Shown piece after piece: positions 17,098 to 26,032 of a stretch of DNA of 64,000 nt. A model generated the notes under the pieces. It did not search any database, was not told the DNA's origin, and worked only from the letters and a program-made list of their open reading frames with translations. The DNA is from Asaia bogorensis (lineage in GTDB: Bacteria > Pseudomonadota > Alphaproteobacteria > CACIAM-22H2): NCBI GenBank assembly GCA_945901855.1, contig CAMDLT010000008.1, positions 40,743 through 104,742 on the forward strand, in the 5' to 3' direction. Positions within the stretch are counted from its first letter, which is position 1. Each line of letters starts with the position of its first letter. Position numbers and translations under genes: made by a program.

Positions 17098-19016
17098 GCC
17101 GGTATCCTCGGCCGCGCGAAACGGCGCAATTCGTCGTGCGCGCTGCCGCGCTGGGCACGCACCAAATGCCCGTGCCCAAGGTCGATCAACGTGGCGTCGC
17201 TTGTCGCGTCGATCGTGAACGGGGCGGGCCACAAAGCGGGCACCGAGGCGCGGCCTTCCATCAGCGCCGCCAGATCGAGCGGCTGGTCGATATTGGGCTC
17301 GGGCACGGCCGAGAGCAGCGCTTGCGTATAGGGATGGATCGGTTCTTGGAACAGGCGTTGGCGCGGCGCCACCTCGACCAGGCGGCCTGCGCACATCACG
17401 GCGATGCGGTCGGCCATGTAGTCGACGACGGCCAGATTGTGGCTCACGAAAATGTAGGTGAGGCCGAGCGCCTTCTTGAGATCCTGCAGCAGATTGAGCA
17501 CCTGCGCTTGGATCGACACGTCGAGCGCCGATACGGGCTCGTCGAGCAGCAGCAATTTGGGACCGAGGGCGAGCGCGCGCGCGATGCCGATACGCTGGCG
17601 CTGGCCGCCCGAAAACGAATGCGGGTAGCGGTTGAGCGCGCGGTCGTCGAGCCCGACGACGCGCAAAAGCTCGCTCACCGTCAAGCGCCGACCTTTTTCG
17701 TCGCCGATTTCGTGGATCACCAGCGGTTCGGCGACGATGTCGCCCACCGTCATGCGCGGATTGAGCGAGCCGAACGGATCCTGGAAAACGAACTGCACTT
17801 GGCGGCGATATTCGAACAGGGCCGCATCCTGCAGCTCGTGCACATTGCGCCCGTCAAATTCGACCGTTCCGGAATCGGGCGTCAGCGCGCGCATGATCAT
17901 CTTCGAAACGGTCGTCTTGCCGCAGCCCGACTCGCCGACCAGCCCCAGGCATTCGCCGGGCAGCACGTCGAAGCTGACATCGTCGACGGCGAGCACCGAT
18001 TGCGGCGCGCCTGCGCCAAGGAACCCGGATTTGCGGATCGCGTAGGTCTTGCGCAGATTTTTGACCGACAGAAGCGGCCGGCGCTGCTCGCCTGCGTCCG
18101 GCAGCGGGCCTGCGGTCTTTTCGCGCCGCTCGGGCGGCGCGTTGCGTCGGCGCACCATCTCGCCCAGATCGCTTTTGATGGCGCGCAACGGCACGAGCTT
18201 TTCGCCCGGTTTCATGTTGAAGCGCGGCACCGCGTTCAGCAGCGCCTTCAAATAGGGATGTTCGGGGCGCCGGAAGATGTCCTCGCGCATGCCCGCTTCC
18301 ATCACGCGGCCGCGATACATCACGACCACTTCGTCGGCCATGTTCGCGACCACGCCCAGATCGTGCGTGATCAGCAAAATCGCCATGCCCAGATCGCGCT
18401 GCAGATCCTTGAGCAGTTTCAAGATCTGCGCCTGGATCGTCACGTCGAGCGCCGTGGTCGGTTCGTCCGCGATCAGCAAAGCGGGCCGGCACACGAGCGC
18501 CATGGCGATCATCGCGCGCTGGCGCAACCCGCCCGACAATTCGAACGGATAGGTTTCGAGGGCTTTTTTGGGATTGGGGAAGCCCACGCGCGCGAGCATG
18601 TCCTGGGCGAGGTCGAGGGCCGCCTTTTCGTCTTTTGTCTGGTGCAGGCGCACGGCCTCGGAAATCTGGTCGCCGACCGTGTGCAGCGGCGAGAGCGACG
18701 TCATCGGTTCCTGGAAGATGATCGAGATGCGCCCGCCGCGCAGCTTGCGATAGCCGGGCCCGTCGCTGTCGAGCGTTGCGAGATCGGTCGTGGTGCCGCG
18801 GTCGTTGAACAGGATGCTGCCGCGCGCGATGCGGCCCGCTTTGGGCAAGATGCCCATCACGCATTGGCTGATGACGGTCTTGCCCGAACCCGATTCGCCG
18901 ACGATCGCGACCGTCGAGCCCGGCCGCACGCGAAAATCCACGCCGTCGACGGCCTTGATGTGCGTGTTGTGCACGCGAAACTCGATCGCCAGGTCGCGAA
19001 CTTCGAGCAGATTCAC
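17094..19016 (-). CDS. Fused dual ATP-binding protein of a Dpp/Opp-type ABC importer
   Basis: 640 residues from GTG at 19016. Two complete ABC cassettes. The first has Walker [10 protein letters not shown], signature [15 protein letters not shown] and Walker [13 protein letters not shown]. The second has Walker [10 protein letters not shown], signature [15 protein letters not shown] and Walker [13 protein letters not shown]. Each is followed by an oligopeptide-transporter C-terminal tail ([28 protein letters not shown]). This is a DppD-DppF fusion as in YejF/GsiA, powering the two permeases downstream. It overlaps the neighbouring genes by GTGA and ATGA. Confidence 0.95.
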   Translation of the reverse strand: MNLLEVRDLAIEFRVHNTHIKAVDGVDFRVRPGSTVAIVGESGSGKTVISQCVMGILPKAGRIARGSILFNDRGTTTDLATLDSDGPGYRKLRGGRISIIFQEPMTSLSPLHTVGDQISEAVRLHQTKDEKAALDLAQDMLARVGFPNPKKALETYPFELSGGLRQRAMIAMALVCRPALLIADEPTTALDVTIQAQILKLLKDLQRDLGMAILLITHDLGVVANMADEVVVMYRGRVMEAGMREDIFRRPEHPYLKALLNAVPRFNMKPGEKLVPLRAIKSDLGEMVRRRNAPPERREKTAGPLPDAGEQRRPLLSVKNLRKTYAIRKSGFLGAGAPQSVLAVDDVSFDVLPGECLGLVGESGCGKTTVSKMIMRALTPDSGTVEFDGRNVHELQDAALFEYRRQVQFVFQDPFGSLNPRMTVGDIVAEPLVIHEIGDEKGRRLTVSELLRVVGLDDRALNRYPHSFSGGQRQRIGIARALALGPKLLLLDEPVSALDVSIQAQVLNLLQDLKKALGLTYIFVSHNLAVVDYMADRIAVMCAGRLVEVAPRQRLFQEPIHPYTQALLSAVPEPNIDQPLDLAALMEGRASVPALWPAPFTIDATSDATLIDLGHGHLVRAQRGSAHDELRRFARPRIPA

Positions 19017-19519
19017 GCCTGCACCGTGTCGCTCGCGGGCGGCAGACGGATGCCAAGCGCCGCCAAATTCGCATGCGTCGCAGGGTCGATAGGCAGGCCC
19101 AGGGCTTGGGCAGCCTTGGCCGCGCGCGCCGCCAGGGCCGCAAAATTCTCGGCGCCCGAATCGGCTTTCGCCGTCGTGCGGTCGCTGCGAATCGTCAGTT
19201 GCATCCAACCCCCCGTGCGGTCGCGGTTGGTGGCGTAGAACGCGACCTTCAGCGACCGAACCTCATCCCAGCGCAGACTAGCGTGCGTCGTACGCGAAAG
19301 CGAGAGACCCGTCTCGTCCCAGGCGATGCGGGTTTGTTGGCGCTGCCAGGTGCGAACGGCGAAGGCCACGAACAGCAAACACAACGGCACCAGAATCCAG
19401 TGCGCGAAGCTCCAAGTCCCCAACGACAGGGCCGGACCGCCGGTGAACGCGATGCCGACCAATGCGCGCGCATAGTCGCCGAGCACGGCTTTGGGCGGAT
19501 AAAAAAGCTGCTCTGTCAT
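19013..19519 (-). CDS. Small membrane protein with PH-like cytoplasmic domain
   Basis: 168 residues, ATG at 19519. Two hydrophobic segments near the N-terminus (ALVGIAFTGGPALSLGTWSF and HWILVPLCLLFVAFAV) are followed by a mixed alpha/beta region. WDETGLSLSRTTHASLRWDEV resembles the bacterial PH-like modules found after membrane anchors. A C-terminal Ala-rich helix ends the protein. No enzymatic motif. It is embedded in the operon by four-base overlaps on both sides, between the deacetylase and the ABC ATPase, so it may be an accessory membrane component; that role is inference. Confidence 0.7.
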   Translation of the reverse strand: MTEQLFYPPKAVLGDYARALVGIAFTGGPALSLGTWSFAHWILVPLCLLFVAFAVRTWQRQQTRIAWDETGLSLSRTTHASLRWDEVRSLKVAFYATNRDRTGGWMQLTIRSDRTTAKADSGAENFAALAARAAKAAQALGLPIDPATHANLAALGIRLPPASDTVQA

Positions 19520-20283
19520 GCGGGCGTTGCAAAAATTTCAAGCGGATCGGCAAAGCGCGCGGCGCGATGCGTGCCTAACGCGACGAACAGTTTGGCCAAG
19601 AACGCCCAGGCCGCCTCGTCGTGCGCCAAATGGTGCGTCAGCAGGCCGGTCGGCTCGTCCGCATCGACGCGCCCGGCCAGCCGCGCTTGCAGATGCGCAA
19701 CCAGCGCGCCCAAACATTGGCGCTCGCCCGCGAACAAGCGCGTGCGCCAATCCATGATGTCGAGATGCGTATTGGTTTGCGCGATGCCCAATGGCACGCG
19801 CTTGCGCGCATTGAAGGTCGACAGGCCCCGCAGCCCCGCCCCGCGCAACCCCGCCGCCACTTCGGGCGCAATGCGATTATGCGGCGGCACCAGCATTGCC
19901 AGCATGTCGGGGAACAGCGCGCGCAAAGCCATATGCCCGCGCGCCAGTTCGCCCAGCACGTAGGCTGTCGGGCGATGGGCGCCAAGCTCGGCCTTGGGGG
20001 CGCCAAGCGGGGCGTGGTTCCAATGGTTCCAGCCATGCTGGCAGACGCGCACATGGCGCGCGCGCAAAAGCCGTTCTGCCAGCGCCGGTACGGCACGCGC
20101 CGGGATTACTGCGATCGCGATCGGCACGTCGGGCGCCACGGTCAGCAGCCGGTCGAGCGCTGCGGTCGGATGCGTTGCATCGTCGTCGCGCCACCACAGG
20201 CTCGCCGTTTTGCCCGCCGCTGCAAACCCGTCGAGGGCGGTCTTCAAATCGGCCCAATCGGCCAAGGGTGCAGTTACAGCCAT
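19516..20283 (-). CDS. Polysaccharide deacetylase family protein
   Basis: 255 residues from ATG 20283 (upstream extension rejected). The NodB-like metal triad appears as WWRDDDAT (catalytic and metal Asp) and QHGWNHWNHAP (HxxxH-type). VPPHNRIAPEV and a C-terminal LTHHLAHD supply the remaining active-site positions. Family members remove N-acetyl groups from GlcNAc-containing glycans. No signal peptide is visible, so it probably acts in the cytoplasm on a lipid-linked or soluble intermediate. It overlaps the MurG-like gene by 10 bases and the next gene by ATGA. Confidence 0.85.
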   Translation of the reverse strand: MAVTAPLADWADLKTALDGFAAAGKTASLWWRDDDATHPTAALDRLLTVAPDVPIAIAVIPARAVPALAERLLRARHVRVCQHGWNHWNHAPLGAPKAELGAHRPTAYVLGELARGHMALRALFPDMLAMLVPPHNRIAPEVAAGLRGAGLRGLSTFNARKRVPLGIAQTNTHLDIMDWRTRLFAGERQCLGALVAHLQARLAGRVDADEPTGLLTHHLAHDEAAWAFLAKLFVALGTHRAARFADPLEIFATPA

Positions 20284-21344
20284 TGCGCAGCAAGTTTTGC
20301 GGCAATGGCGGCGCCTGCGCAAGAAATGTCGTGGGGGGCTGGCGCTTTGGCGGCGTCGATCGCGTCGTCGAGGGTTTGGTCGGTGCCCAAAACCGCAGCC
20401 AAACCGCGCCGCTTGAAAGCAGTGGCGCGAATCGTCTGTTCGCGCTCGTTGCCCGCCGCAAACGGCACCAAAATCGCCGGGCAGCGCGCTTGCAGCAGAT
20501 CGACGCAGGTATTGTAGCCGGCTTGGCTGATCGACAGGCGCGCGTGGCGCAGCAAATCGGCAAAATCCGGCCGGTTATGTTCGATCGCGACAAACCGATT
20601 GTCGCAGGCCCGCAGGGGACCCGCATTGCCCACCCGTATGCGCCAGCGCTCGCGCGCATGGGCGCGCCGCGCGGCGCACGCAAGCGCCCTATCGAGCAAA
20701 GCAGCCCCCGCCGCCCCGCCGCCAACCGATACGACAATTTCGTCGCGTCCGGTTGCAGGCGTTGCGCCAGGCGATGCGACGTAGCCCGTATAGACGAGCT
20801 TGCCTGCCAACGCCGCCGCCTCGGGCCAGCTTGTTTCCAGGGGCAGAAAATCGCGATCGCCATGCACCAGAATCGCGGCATACCGTCCGGCCGCCTCGAT
20901 CCGTTTGGCGGCTTTGCGGTCGTCGGCCGGGCGCTGCAGCACGTCGCGCACCGATCCTAGGACCGGAATCGACGCGGCTTTTGCCAGCAGCGCTTCAAGT
21001 TCGAACGCCAGCATGCCCCGCCCGAACGGATAAAGTTCGACGATCAGCAGATCGGGATCGACACGCTCGAACAGCTCCAGCGTGGCGCTGGCGCGTACGC
21101 CGCGCCATGCATCGTCGATCGCCCGGCCGTGCTCGTCGCGCAAATCCTTGAAGCTTGCATCGGCCGCGCGCAGCCACGGCAGCTGTACAAGGTGCGCGCG
21201 CCCGTGCGCCAGCCCCAGCGGCGCGCCGCCCGAGGCCAGCGTCGTGTCGTGGCCCGCATCCGCGAGCGCGGCGGCAAGGGCCGCCATGCGATGCGCATGG
21301 CCCGAGCCCAGCAGATGCTGGACATGGATCAGGACCTTTGCCAT
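20274..21344 (-). CDS. MurG/GT28-like glycosyltransferase
   Basis: 356 residues, ATG at 21344. The N-terminal Rossmann half begins KVLIHVQHLLGSGHAHRMAAL. The C-terminal half has EIVVSVGGGAAGAALLDRAL and the GT28-like donor-binding pattern LSISQAGYNTCVDLLQARCP followed by ILVPFAAGNEREQTIRA. A GT-B fold enzyme that moves a nucleotide-activated sugar; donor and acceptor are unknown. It overlaps the histidine-phosphatase gene by 16 bases and the deacetylase by 10, which implies translational coupling. Confidence 0.85.
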   Translation of the reverse strand: MAKVLIHVQHLLGSGHAHRMAALAAALADAGHDTTLASGGAPLGLAHGRAHLVQLPWLRAADASFKDLRDEHGRAIDDAWRGVRASATLELFERVDPDLLIVELYPFGRGMLAFELEALLAKAASIPVLGSVRDVLQRPADDRKAAKRIEAAGRYAAILVHGDRDFLPLETSWPEAAALAGKLVYTGYVASPGATPATGRDEIVVSVGGGAAGAALLDRALACAARRAHARERWRIRVGNAGPLRACDNRFVAIEHNRPDFADLLRHARLSISQAGYNTCVDLLQARCPAILVPFAAGNEREQTIRATAFKRRGLAAVLGTDQTLDDAIDAAKAPAPHDISCAGAAIAAKLAAQWL

Positions 21345-21940
21345 CGCCGCTTGAGCGCCAGGTTCAGCGCTTCGACATGCGGCGTGCCGTCGGCGTCGAG
21401 CGCAAACAGATGCAGCGAATAGAGATCGAGTTTTTCGGGCGGCGGGCCGGTCATGTCCCAGTTGCGCGCATGCGCATAGACCGCGCGGAACACGCCGCGA
21501 TGCGTAACGCAGATCGTGTCGCGCCCGTCGGCGGCAATCTCGGCCAGCAGGGGCAGAACGCGCGCCTGCACCATGCGCGGCGATTCGCCGCCCGGCGGCA
21601 GAAAATCGAGGCCGCGCTTTTCATTTTCCGCAAAATCGAAATTGTGCGACAGGCGCAGCTCTTCGATCGTGCGGCCTTCGAATTCGCCCCAATCCATTTC
21701 GACCAAGCGCGGGTCGGTCTCGACCTCAAGCCCCAATATCTGCGCGGTTTGGCGGCAGCGCAGCAACGGCGAGCACAAGGCGCGGAAATGCGCGAACTCG
21801 TAGGGCAAGCGGCGCTCTTCCAGAAAATGCTGCGAGCGCGGCGTGATTTCGATGTCGGCGCGCCCTTGCAGGCGCCGTGCCCCGTTCCACGCGGTGGGCC
21901 CATGGCGCATGAAGGCGACTTGGGTGCGTTTGGCGGTCAT
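21329..21940 (-). CDS. Histidine phosphatase family protein (phosphoglycerate-mutase-like)
   Basis: 203 residues. The catalytic RHG motif is VAFMRHGPTAWN near residue 12, with LCSPLLRCRQTAQILG, the acid-bearing MDWGEFEGRTIEEL and the second histidine in ICVTHRGVFRAV. It is likely a small-molecule or sugar phosphatase, since the neighbours are glycosyltransferases rather than glycolytic genes. A role such as removing a phosphate from a sugar or sugar-lipid intermediate is inference. Overlaps both neighbours (ATGA at 21937-21940). Confidence 0.87.
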   Translation of the reverse strand: MTAKRTQVAFMRHGPTAWNGARRLQGRADIEITPRSQHFLEERRLPYEFAHFRALCSPLLRCRQTAQILGLEVETDPRLVEMDWGEFEGRTIEELRLSHNFDFAENEKRGLDFLPPGGESPRMVQARVLPLLAEIAADGRDTICVTHRGVFRAVYAHARNWDMTGPPPEKLDLYSLHLFALDADGTPHVEALNLALKRRWQRS

Positions 21941-23028
21941 GCCGCGCGCCGCAAAACGCGGTCGAACAACGCCGCTGCAGCCGGCAGATCGTGGACCGCG
22001 CGCACTTTGGCAAAGGCGGCCGCACCCATGCGCGCGCGCAGGGCCGGATCACCGCCAAGCGCCGCAAGCGCAGCGCCGAACGCGGCCGCGTCGCCCGGCG
22101 GCGTCAGCAAGCCGGTCGCACCGTCGGCAACGATGGCGGCCACGCCCGGCATGGCACCGGCCACCACGGGCAGACCGCTGGCCTGCGCCTCCAAAATCGC
22201 CATGCCAAACGCCTCGCCGATGGCGGGCCAGACATAGACGTCGCTATCGGCCAAAGCGGCGGCAATTTGCGCGCTGTCGGCCAATCCGGCGAACGCCACG
22301 CGCGGACCCAGCCCCGCAAAAGCGGCTTCGATGGCGGGCCGCGCCGGTCCGTCGCCCACAATCGTCAGACGCCAGGGTTGCACCAGATTGCCGAGCGCTT
22401 GGGCCAGAATCTCGTACGAGCGCTGTTTGTCGCCGCTGCGCATCATGCCGATCGCAAGCAGGCGCAGGGGCTGTTGGTAGCTCAAAGCGGTCTGGGCATA
22501 GTGCGCGGCTTCCAGAAACGGCGGTTGCAAATAGTGTGCGGTCGCAGGCGCACGAAAGGCATCGATCGCGCGCGCATCGCCTGGATTGAGCGACACGATC
22601 GTCGTCGCTTGGGCAAGTGCGGCCAGCGTGGCGCGATGGCCGATATCCCATGCACCGCCCGCCCGTTTGTTGGCGATCGACGCTTCGACGACCACATAGG
22701 GAATGCCAAGCCCGCGCGCCACCGCCGGCCCCAGATGGTCGGGCGCTTTGTAATAAAGATGGTAGGTGAGCCACGCTTGCGGGCGCTGACTTACCGGGCG
22801 CGCCAGATAGCGGCGCAGCAGCCGCTCGGCCAGCCGCGCCCCCAGCAAGGCCAGCCGCAATTGGCGCAAGCGATTGCCGCTGGCATCGCGGCTGCGAAAG
22901 CGCGCCGCCCATTCCACCCGATGGCCGCCTTGTTGGAGAGCCTGCGCGATCAGCCGGGCCATGCGGCGATCGCCGGAGGGCACCGGATCGTCGGGCGGCT
23001 TCAAGGGGGCATAGGCTGCGACAAGCAT
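21937..23028 (-). CDS. Family 4 glycosyltransferase
   Basis: 363 residues from ATG 23028, overlapping the upstream glycosyltransferase by 28 bases. GT-B fold: the N-terminal MLVAAYAPLKPPDDPVPSGD, and the C-terminal nucleotide-sugar half with LRLLAIGMMRSGDKQRSYEI, LTIVGDGPARPAIEAAF and the retaining GT4 EX7E motif EAFGMAILEAQASGLPVVA. The sugar specificity is unknown. An acceptor-binding N-half distinct from the sister gene suggests a second, consecutive transfer step in building one glycan. Confidence 0.88.
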   Translation of the reverse strand: MLVAAYAPLKPPDDPVPSGDRRMARLIAQALQQGGHRVEWAARFRSRDASGNRLRQLRLALLGARLAERLLRRYLARPVSQRPQAWLTYHLYYKAPDHLGPAVARGLGIPYVVVEASIANKRAGGAWDIGHRATLAALAQATTIVSLNPGDARAIDAFRAPATAHYLQPPFLEAAHYAQTALSYQQPLRLLAIGMMRSGDKQRSYEILAQALGNLVQPWRLTIVGDGPARPAIEAAFAGLGPRVAFAGLADSAQIAAALADSDVYVWPAIGEAFGMAILEAQASGLPVVAGAMPGVAAIVADGATGLLTPPGDAAAFGAALAALGGDPALRARMGAAAFAKVRAVHDLPAAAALFDRVLRRAA

Positions 23029-24236
23029 GATCGCAGCAATTGGTAGAGCGCTTTGCACCCGCGTGCGAATGGAAAATCGTCGCGCACGCGCTTTTCGGCG
23101 GCGCTCCCCAATTGCCGGCGCCGCATCGGGTCGGCGATCAAAGCGCCAAGGGCAGCGGCCAAAGCGGCCGGATCTTGGGGCGGAACCAGCACGCCGCAGT
23201 CGGGCGTGACGAATTCGGGGATCGCGGCCGTATCGGTTGCGACCAGCGCCAAACCTTGGCTCGCCGCTTCCATCAGCACGTTGGGCAGGCCGTCGCGGTC
23301 GCCGTCGTCGGCAATGCGGCTTGCCAGCACGAACAGATCGCCTGCCTGCAGCGCCGCCAAAATGGCGCTTTGGTCTTGCGGGCCGTGCCAGTCGATGCGC
23401 CGCTCGATGCCTGCGGCGGCGGCTTGGGCTTGCAGCACGTCCTTGAGCGGCCCGCCGCCGATATGGATCAAGCGCCAAGCGATTTTTGGGTCGAGCTGCG
23501 CAAGGGCGGCAATCAGATCGTCATAGCCTTTTTTGGCGACAAGGCGGCCGACAGAGAGGATCTGGACCGGATCGTCTGCGTTGCTGCCGTCGCGCGGCGC
23601 CGGGCGGTGCGCAGGTGCAGGCCAGCGCGTCAGATCCAGACCGTGATAGATCAGATGCGTTTTGCCGGGCACCAGCGCGTTTAGATGCCGCGCGCCCGCC
23701 GCCGTGCAGGTCGTGCACCATTTCATGTCGCGCAGCTTTTCGCGCTTCTCCCAGTCGGGCGTGGTCCAAATATCTTTGGCATGCGCAGATGTCGACCAGC
23801 CCAACGCGCGCATCTGGCTCGCATAGCGCGCGACCGATCCGGGCGTATGGATGAAATGCGCGTAGAGATGTGCTGTGTCCGCGTGCATTTCGGCCGCCAG
23901 CACGCAGGCCTGGCCAAAGCGCCGCACGCGGTTGGCCGTGCGGTCGCGCGCCAAATCGCGCCAAAATGCGGCCAGCGCCGCCCGGTAGCCGGGCAAGCGG
24001 CGCGCAATCCGCCAGCCGCGCCAGACGCGCAAGGGCTCTTGCCCCAAATATTCCGGCAGATAGCGCACGCGTGCCCTGAGCTTCAGATGCAAGGCGTGCT
24101 GGCGCGTGTCGGTCGGATGGCGCAGCGACCACAGATCGAGCGTCAAGCCCTGCGCTTCGAGCCCGACCAGCTCCTGCGCCACGAAGGTTTCCGAAAGGCG
24201 CGGCCAGCCTTTGACGATGACGGCAAGCCGGGTCAA
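23001..24236 (-). CDS. Family 4 glycosyltransferase, TTG start
   Basis: 411 residues. The only usable start in the frame is TTG at 24236, because a stop lies just upstream and no ATG or GTG precedes MTRLAVIVKGWPRLSETF, the typical GT4 opening. The donor half shows VQILSVGRLVAKKGYDDLI, WRLIHIGGGPLKDVLQ and RDGLPNVLMEAASQGLALVA (EX7E-like, with the first acidic residue replaced by the DGDRDGLP loop). Cytoplasmic or membrane-associated. It lies 43 bases after the VanX-like dipeptidase gene on the same strand and probably shares its transcript. Confidence 0.88.
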   Translation of the reverse strand: MTRLAVIVKGWPRLSETFVAQELVGLEAQGLTLDLWSLRHPTDTRQHALHLKLRARVRYLPEYLGQEPLRVWRGWRIARRLPGYRAALAAFWRDLARDRTANRVRRFGQACVLAAEMHADTAHLYAHFIHTPGSVARYASQMRALGWSTSAHAKDIWTTPDWEKREKLRDMKWCTTCTAAGARHLNALVPGKTHLIYHGLDLTRWPAPAHRPAPRDGSNADDPVQILSVGRLVAKKGYDDLIAALAQLDPKIAWRLIHIGGGPLKDVLQAQAAAAGIERRIDWHGPQDQSAILAALQAGDLFVLASRIADDGDRDGLPNVLMEAASQGLALVATDTAAIPEFVTPDCGVLVPPQDPAALAAALGALIADPMRRRQLGSAAEKRVRDDFPFARGCKALYQLLRSCLSQPMPP

Positions 24237-24279
24237 GCTCCGCTCGTCTCGAGTCGCAAGGGGCGGGTTGCCGGTCAGG

Positions 24280-24855
24280 CTATGGACCCGCCATCAAGCG
24301 GCCGCCGACAGCTTGTCCCAGCACGCTGTCGGACAAGACCGGATAGCGGCGGGAGTCGAACAGTTGGTAGTGCCACCATTCGCGCGAATAGAAATCCCAG
24401 CCGGCGGCCGACATCAGCCCGAGCAGCACCAGCCGATTGCGCTGCGCTTCGACGCCAATGGCGGTTTCCCCGTGAGAGGACAGATGCGTAAATTCGTCGA
24501 AGCCGGTGCCAAAATCGAGCTCTTGGCCCGTCCGGCCGTCGATCAGCGCAAGATCGACCGCCACCCCGCGCGAATGCGGCGAGCCGCGCCGCGGATCGGC
24601 GAGAAAATCGGGATCTGGGCGGAAATTCCACAACGCCCATTGCGCTTCGGAGGGCCGGAACGCGTCGAAAATCTTGAAGCGCAGACCCAGCGCCGCGGCC
24701 AAGCCGATCGCGCGCTGCAAGGCGTTCGCGGCATCGCGATGCAGCCATGCTTTTGCATTGGCATAGACCGGCTTGCCGGTAAAATTGTCGGCCGTCGCGT
24801 AGCGCAAATCGATCTCGACATCGAATTGCGGCGCGACAATGGGCACCAAAACCAT
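24280..24855 (-). CDS. M15 family D-alanyl-D-alanine dipeptidase (VanX/DdpX-like)
   Basis: 191 residues, ATG at 24855. Zinc-peptidase motifs are intact: FKIFDAFRPSEAQ (the substrate-binding arginine), SPHSRGVAVDLAL (SxHxxGxAxD with two zinc ligands) and REWWHYQLF (catalytic Glu and third ligand His). No signal peptide, consistent with the cytoplasmic VanX/DdpX branch that splits D-Ala-D-Ala. In E. coli ddpX sits with the ddp peptide importer; here a Dpp-type importer lies further along the same operon. It is divergent from tsaB with only 14 bases between the starts, so both promoters must overlap coding sequence or be very compact. Confidence 0.88.
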   Translation of the reverse strand: MVLVPIVAPQFDVEIDLRYATADNFTGKPVYANAKAWLHRDAANALQRAIGLAAALGLRFKIFDAFRPSEAQWALWNFRPDPDFLADPRRGSPHSRGVAVDLALIDGRTGQELDFGTGFDEFTHLSSHGETAIGVEAQRNRLVLLGLMSAAGWDFYSREWWHYQLFDSRRYPVLSDSVLGQAVGGRLMAGP

Positions 24856-24869
24856 GCGGCACTCTTAGC

Positions 24870-25505
24870 ATGAAAATTCTGGCTTTCGATACGAGCTTTG
24901 CCGCCGTTTCGGCCTGCGTTCTGGTGGACGGGCAGGTGTGCGCCTACCGCCATGTGCCGACCGCGCGCGGCCATGCCGAACTGCTGCTGCCGCTGCTGGC
25001 CGACTTGCTGGCGCAAGCGGGGCTTGGCGCCGGTGCGATCGCGCGCGTCGCGGTGGTGCGCGGTCCCGGCCACTTCACGGGTTTGCGTGCCGGGATCGCC
25101 GCTGCCCAAGGGTTTGCCGCCGCCAGCGGCGCCGCGTTGATCGGGTTCGACGCGTTTGCGGTTGTCGGCGCCCAAATGGGCGCACCGGCCGCTGACGAGC
25201 ATCGGCTGATCGCGTTCGATTCCAAACGTGCGGAGGCGTTTGTCCAGCTGGGCGAAACGCTGCCGACTGCCTGCGCTGCCGCCGATTTCGACCCGCCCGG
25301 CGCTGCGTTTTTGGTGGGCGGCGACCGCGCCGAACTTTTTGCCGCGCGTCTGCGCACGCTTGGCAAGCGCGCGCGCGTCGATCCGGGCCCGCCTTTGCCC
25401 GACGCAAAAACGCTGGCCGTTCTGGCGCAAAACGCCGTCGCGGCCGGGCCGCTTTTGCCGCTTTACATCCACCCCCCTGCCACCAGCGCGCCCAAACCCG
25501 CATGA
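24870..25505 (+). CDS. tsaB: tRNA threonylcarbamoyladenosine (t6A) biosynthesis protein TsaB
   Basis: 211 residues. ASKHA-fold partner of TsaD in the t6A37 complex. The start MKILAFDTSFAAVSACVL, ELLLPLLADLLAQAGL and VVRGPGHFTGLRAGIAAAQG are the TsaB signatures. Length matches the family (about 210-230). It overlaps rimI by ATGA, the usual tsaB-rimI pairing in alphaproteobacteria. Confidence 0.95.
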   Translation: MKILAFDTSFAAVSACVLVDGQVCAYRHVPTARGHAELLLPLLADLLAQAGLGAGAIARVAVVRGPGHFTGLRAGIAAAQGFAAASGAALIGFDAFAVVGAQMGAPAADEHRLIAFDSKRAEAFVQLGETLPTACAAADFDPPGAAFLVGGDRAELFAARLRTLGKRARVDPGPPLPDAKTLAVLAQNAVAAGPLLPLYIHPPATSAPKPA

Positions 25506-25954
25506 TCGAAATCCATCCGGTCGATACCGCCTACAGTGCGGTGCTGTCGGCGCTGCATTGCGAATGTCTGGACGAAGCCTGGGGCCCCGGCGCGATGGCC
25601 GAGGTCATGCGCTCGCCCGGCGTCTATGCGCTGATGGCGTTCGACGGCGAAATGCCGGTCGGTTTTGCCATCGGCCGCTTGGCGGGCGATGCAGCCGAAT
25701 TGCTCAGCCTTGGCGTGCGGCGCGCGCTGCGTCGCAACGGCATCGGACGCGCGCTGGTGGTGGCGATGGCGTCTTGCGTGCCGCGCGCGACGGCCGTGTT
25801 TTTGGAGGTTGCCGAGGACAATCCGGGCGCGCTTGCGCTCTATCGCAGGCTTGGTTTTGGCGATGTCGGGCGCAGGGCCAACTATTACGCGCGCGGCCAG
25901 GGCCGATTTGCGGCAGCCCTGACCTTGTCGGCCGCGCCCGAAACTGTGCGATGA
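25502..25954 (+). CDS. rimI: Ribosomal-protein-alanine N-acetyltransferase RimI (GNAT)
   Basis: 150 residues. GNAT fold with the acetyl-CoA loop in LGVRRALRRNGIGRALVVA (RxxGxG/A) and a C-terminal ALALYRRLGFGDVGRRANYY typical of RimI, which acetylates the N-terminus of S18. Coupled to tsaB. As usual in this pairing the protein may also acetylate other targets. Confidence 0.92.
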   Translation: MIEIHPVDTAYSAVLSALHCECLDEAWGPGAMAEVMRSPGVYALMAFDGEMPVGFAIGRLAGDAAELLSLGVRRALRRNGIGRALVVAMASCVPRATAVFLEVAEDNPGALALYRRLGFGDVGRRANYYARGQGRFAAALTLSAAPETVR

Positions 25955-25965
25955 TTTGCCGATAC

Positions 25966-25994
25966 TTGCGTGCTGGACCCCCAATAACTACCTA
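25966..25994 (+). promoter_or_regulatory. Weak candidate promoter for mucR
   Basis: TTGCGT (25966-25971), a 17-base spacer and TACCTA (25989-25994), about 39 bases before the chosen GTG start. MucR/Ros genes are often autoregulated; no specific operator is recognised here. Confidence 0.3.
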
Positions 25995-26032
25995 TGCCTG
26001 ACTGGATACAGGCGAAATCAGGGGGTATTGGG

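Noticed and set aside
14198-17179. Apparent 993-codon fusion ending as the DppB-like permease
   Set aside because: The upstream part is a non-coding frame of the solute-binding-protein gene, Arg/Ala-rich without motifs; the permease starts at ATG 15196.
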